Below, piece by piece: positions 26,421 to 34,832 of a DNA stretch of 64,000 nt. Origin of the DNA: Ureibacillus sinduriensis BLB-1 = JCM 15800 (GTDB lineage Bacteria > Bacillota > Bacilli > Bacillales_A > Planococcaceae); NCBI RefSeq assembly GCF_000772955.1, contig NZ_JPVO01000049.1, positions 1-64,000 of the forward strand, written 5' to 3'. Position 1 is the first letter of the stretch. The number at the start of each line of letters is the position of its first letter. The notes under the pieces are model-generated. The model saw only the letters and a program-made list of their open reading frames with translations, ran no database searches and was not told the origin of the DNA. Made by a program: the position numbers and the translations under genes.

Positions 26421-27139
26421 TGGAGACAGGCAGCATTCAAAATAAGGATAGTTTCTTAAACCAACTGGCGAAAAATTTGGGAAGGGAGCGCCGAACTGAG
26501 AAAGTATCACGCCCTACCTGGAAGCATCAGCCTCAGTATGAAGTGTTTAAAGGGGCGACCCAAGATCAATTGGTGGATATTCTTAAAGAACAATGCAAGA
26601 AAATTCATACATCTGTAGAAGAAGTCACAATCAGCTCATTAAATGAAGCGCTGGATAAGGTAATCCGACAAATGGATGGGAAATCCGTAATAATCACTGA
26701 TGATCCACGATTTGAAGAATACGGAATAAATTCCTACTTCCAACAAGCAATCAGTGAGGGGATGGATGTTCAATCATGGGATCCAAGAGGCGGAGTTGAT
26801 AATATTCACAAAGCTGAGAAATCAGATATTGGCATCACATTTTCTGATATGACTTTGGCAGAATCAGGAACCGTTGTTTTGTTCAGCGACAAAGGGAAAG
26901 GTCGTTCTGTAAGCTTGCTTCCAACTAATTACATAGCCATCATACCCAAAAGTACAATTGTACCACGGATGACACAGGCGACCTCCTTTATCCACAGCAT
27001 GCAAAAAAAACAAGGAAAAATACCCTCCTGCATAAATTTTGTATCGGGCCCAAGTAATAGTGCCGACATTGAAATGAATCTTGTGGTTGGTGTCCATGGC
27101 CCTGTAAAAGCCTATTATTTAATTGTAGAAGATAGATGA
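26420..27139 (+). CDS. lutC: L-lactate oxidation subunit LutC
   Basis: 239 residues, LUD domain (YkgG class) with GITFSDMTLAESGTVV and VSLLPTNYIAIIPKS. Third subunit of the LutABC complex. The TAATG junction with lutB gives translational coupling. Confidence 0.92.
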   Translation: METGSIQNKDSFLNQLAKNLGRERRTEKVSRPTWKHQPQYEVFKGATQDQLVDILKEQCKKIHTSVEEVTISSLNEALDKVIRQMDGKSVIITDDPRFEEYGINSYFQQAISEGMDVQSWDPRGGVDNIHKAEKSDIGITFSDMTLAESGTVVLFSDKGKGRSVSLLPTNYIAIIPKSTIVPRMTQATSFIHSMQKKQGKIPSCINFVSGPSNSADIEMNLVVGVHGPVKAYYLIVEDR

Positions 27140-27176
27140 TTTTTGCCATTGCATTTGTGAAAGGAATGGTGTATCT

Positions 27177-27455
27177 ATGTTGAAGAAAACGTTCAAAATC
27201 ACTTCCGGGTTAGGAGTCCAGGCTCGTCCTGCTGCCCAACTAGTCAATTTGGCAAGTCGGTTTTCAGCTGATATTTCATTAGAGTATAAAGGGAAAAGTG
27301 TGAATCTTAAATCCATCATGGGTGTCATGTCGTTGGCTGTTGGGGAAGGGTCCGAAATTACAATTTCTGCGGATGGAAAGGATGAACAGGAGGCAATAAG
27401 ACAAATCGAAAATCTCATGGAGAAAGAAATTGGCGGGGCATTGCTGGAGAATTAA
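27177..27455 (+). CDS. crh: Crh-like HPr paralogue
   Basis: 92 residues, HPr fold. At the position of the PTS-phosphorylated His15 there is Gln15 (GVQARPAAQL), so it cannot carry phosphate from enzyme I. Ser46 in the KSIMGVMSL motif is intact, the residue phosphorylated by HPr kinase. This Gln15/Ser46 pattern is that of B. subtilis Crh, the second corepressor of CcpA. ATG 27177 with AAGGAATGG upstream. It sits 37 bp after lutC, behind genes with cre sites, which suggests a local role in catabolite control. Whether it is the orthologue of Crh or a cluster-specific paralogue is open. Confidence 0.72.
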   Translation: MLKKTFKITSGLGVQARPAAQLVNLASRFSADISLEYKGKSVNLKSIMGVMSLAVGEGSEITISADGKDEQEAIRQIENLMEKEIGGALLEN

Positions 27456-27780
27456 TTACTGATAAGAAAGAAGACCAGTCTACCCATCAATTATTCATTT
27501 GAGTTTTGTATAGACTAACTTACAGCAGAATTCCTTTATTATATATTATCGCGAATAGGGTACAACCAGGGATAACGAGACTCCTGGTTTTTTTGTTAGA
27601 ATATATTTTGAAATATATTTTGAAAGACTGGCAAATCGGTTATCGAAGAATAATTCCGTCCATTCAGGTTAATCTAAGGATGGCTACAATTGTGATGCTT
27701 GATGTCGCAACCCTATCAAGGATCAGGACATTGAGCATTACGCAGTGATTGAAGAGTAGTCAAAATAATACTTATACTGG
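27456..27780. other. gene-poor interval after crh
   Basis: Apart from the terminator at 27563-27595 I see nothing convincing. An 80-codon frame runs through the terminator and has neither RBS nor recognisable content. Confidence 0.6.
27563..27595 (+). terminator. terminator downstream of lut-crh
   Basis: AACCAGG (27564-27570) and CCTGGTT (27583-27589) form a stem around GATAACGAGACT, followed by seven Ts. Confidence 0.85.
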
Positions 27781-27790
27781 AGGGGTAATT

Positions 27791-27901
27791 ATGGTGAAAA
27801 ATTCACGTCCGGATAGTAAGAGAAAGATTAAGGAGCAGCCCAAAGTTCCAGATGAACAAAGACGGAACAAGGGATCATCAACTGCGCGCCATAAAAATTA
27901 A
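27791..27901 (+). CDS. small basic protein of 36 residues, unknown function
   Basis: ATG 27791 preceded by the strong RBS TGGAGGGG and followed by its own terminator. The product is highly charged, rich in Lys/Arg and without hydrophobic segments (begins MVKNSRPDSKRKIKEQ, ends SSTARHKN). Its size and composition are reminiscent of minor small spore proteins, but I do not recognise a family. The RBS and terminator are the evidence that it is a real gene. Confidence 0.6.
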   Translation: MVKNSRPDSKRKIKEQPKVPDEQRRNKGSSTARHKN

Positions 27902-27921
27902 CACCTTCATATAAGTATGAG

Positions 27922-27948
27922 ACAGGGGGCTGCCGCCTCCTGTTTTTC
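27922..27948 (+). terminator. terminator of the 36-residue gene
   Basis: ACAGGGGGC (27922-27930), loop TGCC, GCCTCCTGT (27935-27943) with one G-T pair, then TTTTC. Confidence 0.85.
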
Positions 27949-28238
27949 ATTATCTTGTGCAAACTACCTCTTCATTATTATAAATCAACTTTTATTATCT
28001 CGGCAGTATCACCATTTTTTGCTGGAATGCTGAGTTCGGCAAATTGCGATTACATATAGAAAGATGCAGGTATAGAATACATAGAGCCAAGCAAAGCAAG
28101 ACTTTGAAATGCCAGGGGTAATGTTAGGTGCCAGCCAAAAGAAGGTGCATTAAATAGACAGTTATTGATGAATGCGGTTTGAACGATTAATTACCGTAAT
28201 TGTTACATTGCAAGCCATTCGAAAATATACTGCTAAAA
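27949..28238. other. no gene seen
   Basis: About 290 bases before the nitroreductase RBS without a credible frame, hairpin or repeat. It must contain the nitroreductase promoter, but I could not pick a clear one. Confidence 0.5.
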
Positions 28239-28250
28239 AGGAGGATGTTC

Positions 28251-28844
28251 ATGGATATCTTTGAAGCTATTAAATCTAGAAGAAGCATTGGATTCGTTTC
28301 AAGCGAGCCCGTTCCAAAGGATTTAATTGACAAAATATTGGAGGCGGGAACATGGGCTCCAAGTCATTATCGAACAGAACCGTGGAAATTTTTTGTCTTG
28401 ACCGGTGGGAGCCGGAGTCGATTGGGGAAAACACTCGCAAAAATTGAAGAGCGGCAGATGGAAGACCCATTAAGTGAAGCGAACCAAAAGAAACTAACCA
28501 AAATAGAGGAAAAACCTTTTCGAGCGCCACTTATTATTGCAGTCGCAGTAAATCCAAGCGACAATCCCAGAGCATTACTTCAGGAGGAGCATGGAGCGGT
28601 ATATGCAGCAATTCAAAATATGCTCTTGGCAGCTCATGCAGTAGGGTTGGCAGGATATTGGAGGACCGGTAAATCAGCTTATCATCCAGAGATGAGGCAA
28701 TTATTTAAACTACCCCACAATGGGGACATTTTAGGTTTTCTATATTTAGGGCATCCAAAAAAATCTGCTCCCGAAGGGAAAAGGAAACATCCTGATGAAG
28801 TCACTACCTGGCTGGCAAGTGAAAGTGATTTTGATAATCTCTAG
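28251..28844 (+). CDS. nitroreductase-family FMN oxidoreductase
   Basis: 197 residues. N-terminal FMN-binding RRSIGFV signature, EAGTWAPSHYRTEPWKFFV and AHAVGLAGYWRTG segments of the nitroreductase fold. Such enzymes reduce nitro, quinone or flavin substrates with NAD(P)H; the true substrate cannot be told. ATG 28251 with AAGGAGG six bases ahead; a 17-residue longer frame lacks support. Single gene with a strong terminator. Confidence 0.88.
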   Translation: MDIFEAIKSRRSIGFVSSEPVPKDLIDKILEAGTWAPSHYRTEPWKFFVLTGGSRSRLGKTLAKIEERQMEDPLSEANQKKLTKIEEKPFRAPLIIAVAVNPSDNPRALLQEEHGAVYAAIQNMLLAAHAVGLAGYWRTGKSAYHPEMRQLFKLPHNGDILGFLYLGHPKKSAPEGKRKHPDEVTTWLASESDFDNL

Positions 28845-28876
28845 TGGTTGATTCTTATTCATATATTTAATTAGGG

Positions 28877-28914
28877 CACAAATGTTGATGATTCAACATC
28901 TGTGTTTTTTTTTT
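28877..28914 (+). terminator. terminator after the nitroreductase gene
   Basis: CACAAATGTTGA (28877-28888) pairs with TCAACATCTGTG (28893-28904) with one mismatch, followed by about ten Ts. Confidence 0.93.
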
Positions 28915-29112
28915 ACCGTATCTGAAAAAACGAGTGGTTTATTGGTGTGTTTAATCGAATGCTCTGTCCTATACTTGCAAAAAATGTGATGGTCATCATA
29001 TTGTCAATTTCTTCCATCTGCCCAATTCTCGAACCCATTCTCATTCCGTGATAAAATGTAACTAGAAGTTTTTAAATCGGAGAAAATCTGCTCGGGAAAG
29101 GAGCTGCCTTAC

Positions 29113-32100
29113 ATGGACATCAGGATCAATTTAAAAACAATAAAAGATTTGTGTGGGACCGTCTCCTTTAAAAGAGGGGATTCCTTTTATCGTGCCGGTA
29201 AAGTACTCCTCACCAACCATACTCCACAAACTTGTGAGGCGATTGTTAAAGGGACCGAAGAATTCCATGTCACAATTATGCGCTCAAATAATGGCGAATT
29301 TCAATCCTCATGCAGCTGTCCAACGTTACCGAATTTTAAACACAGTTGCCAACATACTGCTGCGGTGCTCATCGCCCTCTATGAATTAAAGAAACAAGGC
29401 ATTCCCTCTGGCTCCATACATAATGAACAAATTGGGGAACGCGGAATAACGGATAACTTCATGACGTTATTTACTGAAAAAACAGGTCGGAAGAGTGGTC
29501 ATCAGCTTCATTTCGAGAAAAGAGAAGTAGTGGAGGCACGTTTTAATGTTAAGCCAATCCCGATTCACGACAATGAATATTTGTTTGGCATTGAAGCGGA
29601 AATCTCGTCAAAAAAGGTGCCCAACATGCGGAAGTTTTTACAAGCCATCCGTGAAGGGAAGGCGAGTGCATTAACGTCGACAGTTAAATATGACCCTGCC
29701 ATGCAATGTTTTTCAACCGATGTGGATGCTTTGATTCATCAGCTAGTACATGTGGCCCAAGATGAAAGAGTGTATTTTGAGGTGAAGTCCGAGGAGAACA
29801 AAGATAACGTTGGCGATGAATGGTTGCTTATACCGCCATCCGCGTGGCCAGCGCTCAAACCTTTACTTCTAAAAGTCCCCTTTGCAACACTCGAGCAGGA
29901 AGACTATTCATATACCCGTTTGTGTTTTCAAGAAGGGGTGCCTCCGATCCAATTTTATTTAGCCGAAAACAATGAACACTATCAACTTCACATGAAGGGA
30001 TTTAACCACTTGACGATATTGGATGCCTATAATGTTGTAATCAGCGGTGGGGAAATCTTTCAGTTGGAAGGTCAGGATTGCGATCGGTTAATTCAATTGA
30101 AGCGGATGCTCGTGACGCCAGCGACAAATACGATTCCGATAAAAAAAGATCAAGTTGACTTTTTTATGAAAAAAGTGGTGCCCGGTCTAAAAAAAATCGG
30201 AAATGTACAGCTGTCCAAAGGGGTGACAGAACAGTTCATGAAAACCCCTTTAATCGTTAAAGTTTATTTGGATCGTTTAAAAACCCGTCTCCTTGCAGGG
30301 CTTGAATTCCACTATGAAAACGTGGTAATTCAACCACTGGAAAGCCGGGAAACGCCTATAGGTCCTATGATCATTAGAGATATAAATAAAGAAGAGGCAA
30401 TCTTGCAGCTAATGGAGGACAGTGGATTTACGGTTACCGAAGGCGGTTATTATATGCAAAATGAGGAATTGGAATATGAGTTTCTTTATCATACCGTTCC
30501 AAAACTTCAAAGTCTTGCCCAAGTTTATGCAACTACTGCTGTCCGGGTACGCGTTGTAAGGGAAAATGTGTTTCCTAAAATCCGCGTGAAGGTTCCCAAA
30601 GACCGTACAGATTGGCTGGAGTTCAAATTTGAAATGGATGGCATTGCCGACAAGCACGTAAAAGAGATTCTGAAGGCATTGCAAATCAAACAAAAATATT
30701 ATCGTCTTCCCAGCGGTTCATTGTTTTCATTGGAAACAAGAGAAATTGAGGAGATACGCCGCTTTCTAACGGCCATACCTGCCCAAGAAGACGACTTTGA
30801 AGCCAGTTTAAGCATGCCTATTCTTGAAGGACTGAGATTTCTCGATTTAATCGAAGAAAGCGAAGTATTTTCACCGGAAGAATCTTTCATCCAGTTTGTC
30901 GATCAATTAATGCATCCGTCCGGTTTACAATTTGATGTGCCAGAAAGCTTGGATCCAATCCTAAGAGATTATCAAAAACAGGGCTACAAATGGATGAAGG
31001 CCCTAGCTGCATTCGGATTTGGCGGTGTACTGGCAGATGATATGGGACTTGGGAAAACATTGCAAAGCATTGCATTTATTGTCTCCGAGCTAGCCAGTAT
31101 CCGGGAACTAAAGCTTCCCGTTTTGATCGTTTGTCCGTCTTCTCTGACATATAACTGGCTGCATGAGATTACTGCATTCTCACCGGAAATAGAAGCAATC
31201 ATCATAGATGGGAAAAAGGTAGAAAGAGAAAAACTATTAAAAGAATCCAATGGAATAGATGTCATCATTACGTCATATCCACTGCTTAGAATGGATATGA
31301 GGTGGTATGAGGATCAAACTTTCCATACCATTTTCTTTGACGAGGCGCAAAGTTTTAAAAATCCATATACACAAACAGCTCGTGCGGTTAAAAAGTTAAA
31401 GGCGCAAAACCGTTTTGGACTGACTGGTACACCGGTGGAAAATTCGCTGGAAGAGCTATGGTCCATCTATCATGTGGTATTCCCGCAACTTTTCCAAGGA
31501 CTAGAGGAATACAGCCATTTACCGCGGAAATCAATTGCCCGCCGGGTACGGCCATTCTTGCTTCGCCGCATTAAATTGGATGTACTGCCGGAGTTGCCGC
31601 AAAAACATGAAACCTTGGAAATTACCGAGTTGCTTCCTGAACAGAAGAAACTTTATACAGCCTTTTTAGCAAAACTACGTCACGATACATTAAAGCATCT
31701 GGATCAGGCGACTTTCCAAAAAAATCGGATCCGCATTTTGGCTGGGTTGACAAGGCTCCGCCAAATTTGCTGCCATCCTGCTTTGTTTATAGAAGGTTAT
31801 GGGGGCGGTTCAGCAAAATTTGAACAGCTTATGCAAATTCTCGAAGAATCCAAAGTATCTGGACGAAGGGTACTGATTTTCTCCCAGTTCACCAAAATGC
31901 TGCAGCTCATTGGGAGGGAATTAACGATGCGTGGACAAACCTTTTTCTATCTTGACGGGCAAACTCCTTCTGAAGAACGGGTAGATCTTTGCAACCGGTT
32001 TAATGATGGGGAACAAGAGCTATTTTTAATTTCCCTTAAAGCTGGAGGCACTGGATTAAACTTAACAGGGGCGGATACGGTTATTCTGTATGATCTCTGG

Positions 32101-32322
32101 TGGAATCCGGCAGTTGAGGATCAGGCAGCAGACCGAGCATACCGGATGGGGCAAAAAAATGATGTCCATGTCATTAGGATGGTAGCAAAGGGGACAATCG
32201 AAGAGAAGATGAATACTCTGCAAGCAAAAAAGAGAAACCTCATTACAGAAGTTGTTGATGCCGACCCGAAAATCGCTATGTCATTGTCAGTGGAAGATAT
32301 AAGAGAAATTTTGATGATATAA
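29113..32322 (+). CDS. SWIM zinc-finger SNF2-family helicase
   Basis: 1069 residues. An N-terminal SWIM zinc finger (Cys67-Ser-Cys69, Cys79-x-His81) is followed by a 500-residue bacterial SNF2-associated region. The C-terminal third is the Swi2/Snf2 motor: Walker A DDMGLGKT with Lys648, the DEAQ box at 743-746, LTGTPVENSLEELWS, and the second RecA lobe with FSQFTKML, LISLKAGGTGLNLTGAD and DRAYRMGQ. It is the YwqA type. These ATP-driven translocases remodel protein-DNA or nucleic-acid complexes; the precise role is not known. RBS GAAAGGAG. Monocistronic. Confidence 0.93.
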   Translation: MDIRINLKTIKDLCGTVSFKRGDSFYRAGKVLLTNHTPQTCEAIVKGTEEFHVTIMRSNNGEFQSSCSCPTLPNFKHSCQHTAAVLIALYELKKQGIPSGSIHNEQIGERGITDNFMTLFTEKTGRKSGHQLHFEKREVVEARFNVKPIPIHDNEYLFGIEAEISSKKVPNMRKFLQAIREGKASALTSTVKYDPAMQCFSTDVDALIHQLVHVAQDERVYFEVKSEENKDNVGDEWLLIPPSAWPALKPLLLKVPFATLEQEDYSYTRLCFQEGVPPIQFYLAENNEHYQLHMKGFNHLTILDAYNVVISGGEIFQLEGQDCDRLIQLKRMLVTPATNTIPIKKDQVDFFMKKVVPGLKKIGNVQLSKGVTEQFMKTPLIVKVYLDRLKTRLLAGLEFHYENVVIQPLESRETPIGPMIIRDINKEEAILQLMEDSGFTVTEGGYYMQNEELEYEFLYHTVPKLQSLAQVYATTAVRVRVVRENVFPKIRVKVPKDRTDWLEFKFEMDGIADKHVKEILKALQIKQKYYRLPSGSLFSLETREIEEIRRFLTAIPAQEDDFEASLSMPILEGLRFLDLIEESEVFSPEESFIQFVDQLMHPSGLQFDVPESLDPILRDYQKQGYKWMKALAAFGFGGVLADDMGLGKTLQSIAFIVSELASIRELKLPVLIVCPSSLTYNWLHEITAFSPEIEAIIIDGKKVEREKLLKESNGIDVIITSYPLLRMDMRWYEDQTFHTIFFDEAQSFKNPYTQTARAVKKLKAQNRFGLTGTPVENSLEELWSIYHVVFPQLFQGLEEYSHLPRKSIARRVRPFLLRRIKLDVLPELPQKHETLEITELLPEQKKLYTAFLAKLRHDTLKHLDQATFQKNRIRILAGLTRLRQICCHPALFIEGYGGGSAKFEQLMQILEESKVSGRRVLIFSQFTKMLQLIGRELTMRGQTFFYLDGQTPSEERVDLCNRFNDGEQELFLISLKAGGTGLNLTGADTVILYDLWWNPAVEDQAADRAYRMGQKNDVHVIRMVAKGTIEEKMNTLQAKKRNLITEVVDADPKIAMSLSVEDIREILMI

Positions 32323-32368
32323 AAATCTTAGGACTCTCTCAACATTAATAAGTGCTCTTTAATATAAA

Positions 32369-32401
32369 AAGGAGGTGTTTCCCCTATATGAACACCTCCT
32401 T
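32369..32401 (-). terminator. hairpin with its T tract on the minus strand
   Basis: Perfect 11-bp stem AAGGAGGTGTT (32369-32379) with AACACCTCCTT (32391-32401). On the plus strand it is not followed by Ts, but on the minus strand TTTTTATATT follows. It may still stop transcripts of the helicase gene poorly and would stop antisense transcription entering that gene. Confidence 0.6.
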
Positions 32402-32722
32402 AATCTGTTAACAAATGCTATCATAGTTCGTTTGTTGCCTTCAGCACCCCCTCTTGTTCATACAAATACCCCTGTCGACCATGTGTTTCATAATATTTGA
32501 ATAATTTTAACTTATCAAATTACTTTCAACTAGTTCGAATAAATTACAAAAATTACAAGTGAAATATTAGTTTATTGCTTTATTTTTCTAGTAATAGGAA
32601 AAAGTCCAGGACTAATTACTTTTTGATATTAGATTGAAAGACATAATTGAGCAGAAAAGTTGATTGTATAGAATAATATTCCAGTATATGATAAGGAATG
32701 TATATTTAATTGACATATTAAT
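32402..32722. other. gene-free interval upstream of the chemoreceptor gene
   Basis: AT-rich, no credible frame. I looked for a sigma-D-type promoter and did not find a convincing one. Confidence 0.5.
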
Positions 32723-32738
32723 AATCGGGGGAAAAAAT

Positions 32739-34424
32739 ATGAGTATTGCCAAAAAAATGCTAGCTTCATTTTCAGCCGTAATTATATTAATGATATTCAT
32801 CGGCGGGACTAGTATTTATAGTTTAAACCACTTAAATGATGAGTATGAAAAGGTAATCGAGGAGAATATTACACAATTAGCTGTTATTAATAATGTCCGA
32901 CGCTATGTACCTTTGCAGCAAGTGCAAATGCGGTCATACGTACTCGACGATTCACCAAAACAGTTGGAGTTATTGGAACAGCGTCTGGATGAGGTAGCGG
33001 GTTACTTGGATGAGTTAAGTAAAATTAATACTCATGAGGAATTTAATGATAAAATCCAATTTGCAATCCAGTATGAAAATCAATTGGCCGATTTGGCAAA
33101 GGGATTGATTGCTGCCGTCCAGAATGGGGATACTGCGGAAGCTGCAGAGATTGCTATGGTGGACGCAGATGATCCAAGTACATTTCTTGTCAAGACAATT
33201 GAAGAAATACAAGAAAGAGAATATGAGATTATTGATTCAGTAAAAGAAGAGGCAGCTAGTGAGGCGACAATGGGGATTGTGATAATAATTTCCGTTATTA
33301 TTATCTCGGTTCTAGTAAGTATTGGGATTGTCTTACTATTGAACCGTATGATTACAAACCCGGTAAAACGTTTATCAGAGGCTGTAAAAGTTGTTTCGGA
33401 AGGGGATTTATCTCAAGCGGATTTAAAAATACACTCAAAAGATGAAATTAAAACATTAGTGGATTCATTTAATGAGATGAAGGTTTCATTGCGTTCCATC
33501 ATTCAAAATACAAATGAAAATGCGAATTTAGTCGCATCATCAGCGGAGGAACTATTGGCAAGCACAGAGGAAGTAAATAACCTTTCGCAGTCTGTGTCGA
33601 GCAATATTGAGATTACGGCGAAAGCTATTGAAGAAAACGCCCTATCTTCCAATGAAAGTGCTTCCGCTATGACGGAAACAGCAAGTGGCGTACAGCGTAT
33701 TGCAGAATCATCAACATCCCTGCAAGAAAAGGCAATCAGAACAAAAGCTGTTGCGACATCTGGTGGACAAACTGTGGGAGATGCACAAAATCAGATGCAA
33801 GTTATCTACCAATCTTCAGAAGGGGTTACAAAGTTAATCAACAAGCTGACAAATCAAATTACTGAAATTAGCAATATTTCAACAGTCATTACAAGCATCA
33901 CGGAGCAAACAAATTTACTGGCGTTGAATGCAGCGATTGAAGCGGCACGTGCAGGAGAGCATGGAAAAGGCTTTGCTGTTGTCGCAGATGAGGTCCGAAA
34001 ACTGGCTGAAGAATCGAAAGCATCAGCTACCCAAATTGTTAGCTTGACTCAGGAAATCGTCGGGGATGCAAAGACTGTTCAACAAGCTGTTGGTTATAGT
34101 TTAGCGAATGCTCAAGATGGGGTGGAGCTCATTAAAGAAGCGGGTGACGCATTTGAGCAAATCCATGTTGCCATTAACGAAATCACAGATCAAGTTACGG
34201 ATATTTCTTCTGTTACAGAAGAAATTTCAGCAGCAGCTGAACAAGTTGCAGCTTCTGTAAGTCAAGTGTCGACCAATTCCCAAAGTACGGCTGCTCTTGC
34301 AGCGGAAGTGAGTGGAGCAGTTCAAGAGCAAGTGGCGACAATCCAAAAAATCAATGGTGTGTCTAAAGATTTAGGGGAAAAGGCGGAAGTACTGCAACAA
34401 AGCATTCAGCATTTTAAACTATAA
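32739..34424 (+). CDS. methyl-accepting chemotaxis protein
   Basis: 561 residues. TM1 (about 8-30), a four-helix-bundle sensor of about 150 residues outside, TM2 (about 180-205), HAMP (about 207-260), then the long coiled-coil signalling domain with the hairpin tip [38 protein letters not shown] (split here as family consensus). It reports an extracellular signal to CheW/CheA. The ligand is unknown. ATG 32739 with GGGGGA upstream is preferred to the longer frame at 32664. Confidence 0.93.
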   Translation: MSIAKKMLASFSAVIILMIFIGGTSIYSLNHLNDEYEKVIEENITQLAVINNVRRYVPLQQVQMRSYVLDDSPKQLELLEQRLDEVAGYLDELSKINTHEEFNDKIQFAIQYENQLADLAKGLIAAVQNGDTAEAAEIAMVDADDPSTFLVKTIEEIQEREYEIIDSVKEEAASEATMGIVIIISVIIISVLVSIGIVLLLNRMITNPVKRLSEAVKVVSEGDLSQADLKIHSKDEIKTLVDSFNEMKVSLRSIIQNTNENANLVASSAEELLASTEEVNNLSQSVSSNIEITAKAIEENALSSNESASAMTETASGVQRIAESSTSLQEKAIRTKAVATSGGQTVGDAQNQMQVIYQSSEGVTKLINKLTNQITEISNISTVITSITEQTNLLALNAAIEAARAGEHGKGFAVVADEVRKLAEESKASATQIVSLTQEIVGDAKTVQQAVGYSLANAQDGVELIKEAGDAFEQIHVAINEITDQVTDISSVTEEISAAAEQVAASVSQVSTNSQSTAALAAEVSGAVQEQVATIQKINGVSKDLGEKAEVLQQSIQHFKL

Positions 34425-34460
34425 TTGTGAAAAGGCAGTCACTATACGGGCTGCTTCAGA

Positions 34461-34503
34461 GTGTAGACAAAGTCGATCTTCGACTTTGTCTACACGTTTT
34501 TTT
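34461..34503 (+). terminator. strong terminator after the chemoreceptor gene
   Basis: Perfect 16-bp stem (34461-34476 with 34480-34495; arm GTGTAGACAAAGTCGA), 3-nt loop, then GTTTTTTTA. Confidence 0.95.
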
Positions 34504-34530
34504 AGGCTATTTCCTTCAATAAAAATTACC

Positions 34531-34656
34531 CAGACTGTCTCGAAAACGCTTTGCAGACAAGGTGGGCAGTCGCGTGAAGAGATGAATAGAACAAAACATT
34601 CATGAGGGGACGAACGAGACAACCAACACAGGATGAAAGCGTTTGTCAACAGTCTG
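34531..34656. repeat. long inverted-repeat element
   Basis: CAGACTGTCTCGAAAACGC (34531 onward) and the complementary-type sequence GAAAGCGTTTGTCAACAGTC (ending near 34655) form imperfect arms of about 22 nt around an 80-nt interior. No coding potential. It lies between the two terminators separating the chemoreceptor and the diguanylate cyclase. Its right arm also resembles part of the spacer at 61780-61840 (both contain AGTCTGAG). Confidence 0.45.
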
Positions 34657-34787
34657 AGGCAATCACTATACGTGGCTGCTTTTTTACCGTTTATGAATAA
34701 TAGGCTTTCATGTTAAAAGTTTGGGTTAGTACTAATCATAAAAAATGATGCCGATTCAAAACCGCTATCTCCCTTACAGTAGAAATA

Positions 34788-34821
34788 AAAAAAACGGTTC
34801 TGATAGTCGGAACCGTTTTTT
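34788..34821. terminator. bidirectional terminator (end of the diguanylate cyclase gene)
   Basis: AAAAAAACGGTTC (34788-34800) pairs with GAACCGTTTTTT (34810-34821), giving T runs on both strands. It serves the minus-strand gene that stops at 34833. Confidence 0.88.
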
Positions 34822-34832
34822 AATATTTGTTA

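Noticed and set aside
27506..27748. 80-codon plus-strand frame
   Set aside because: It crosses the terminator at 27563-27595 and has no RBS.
34634..34647. cre-like TGAAAGCGTTTGTC
   Set aside because: It forms an arm of the inverted-repeat element and is not placed ahead of a gene start.
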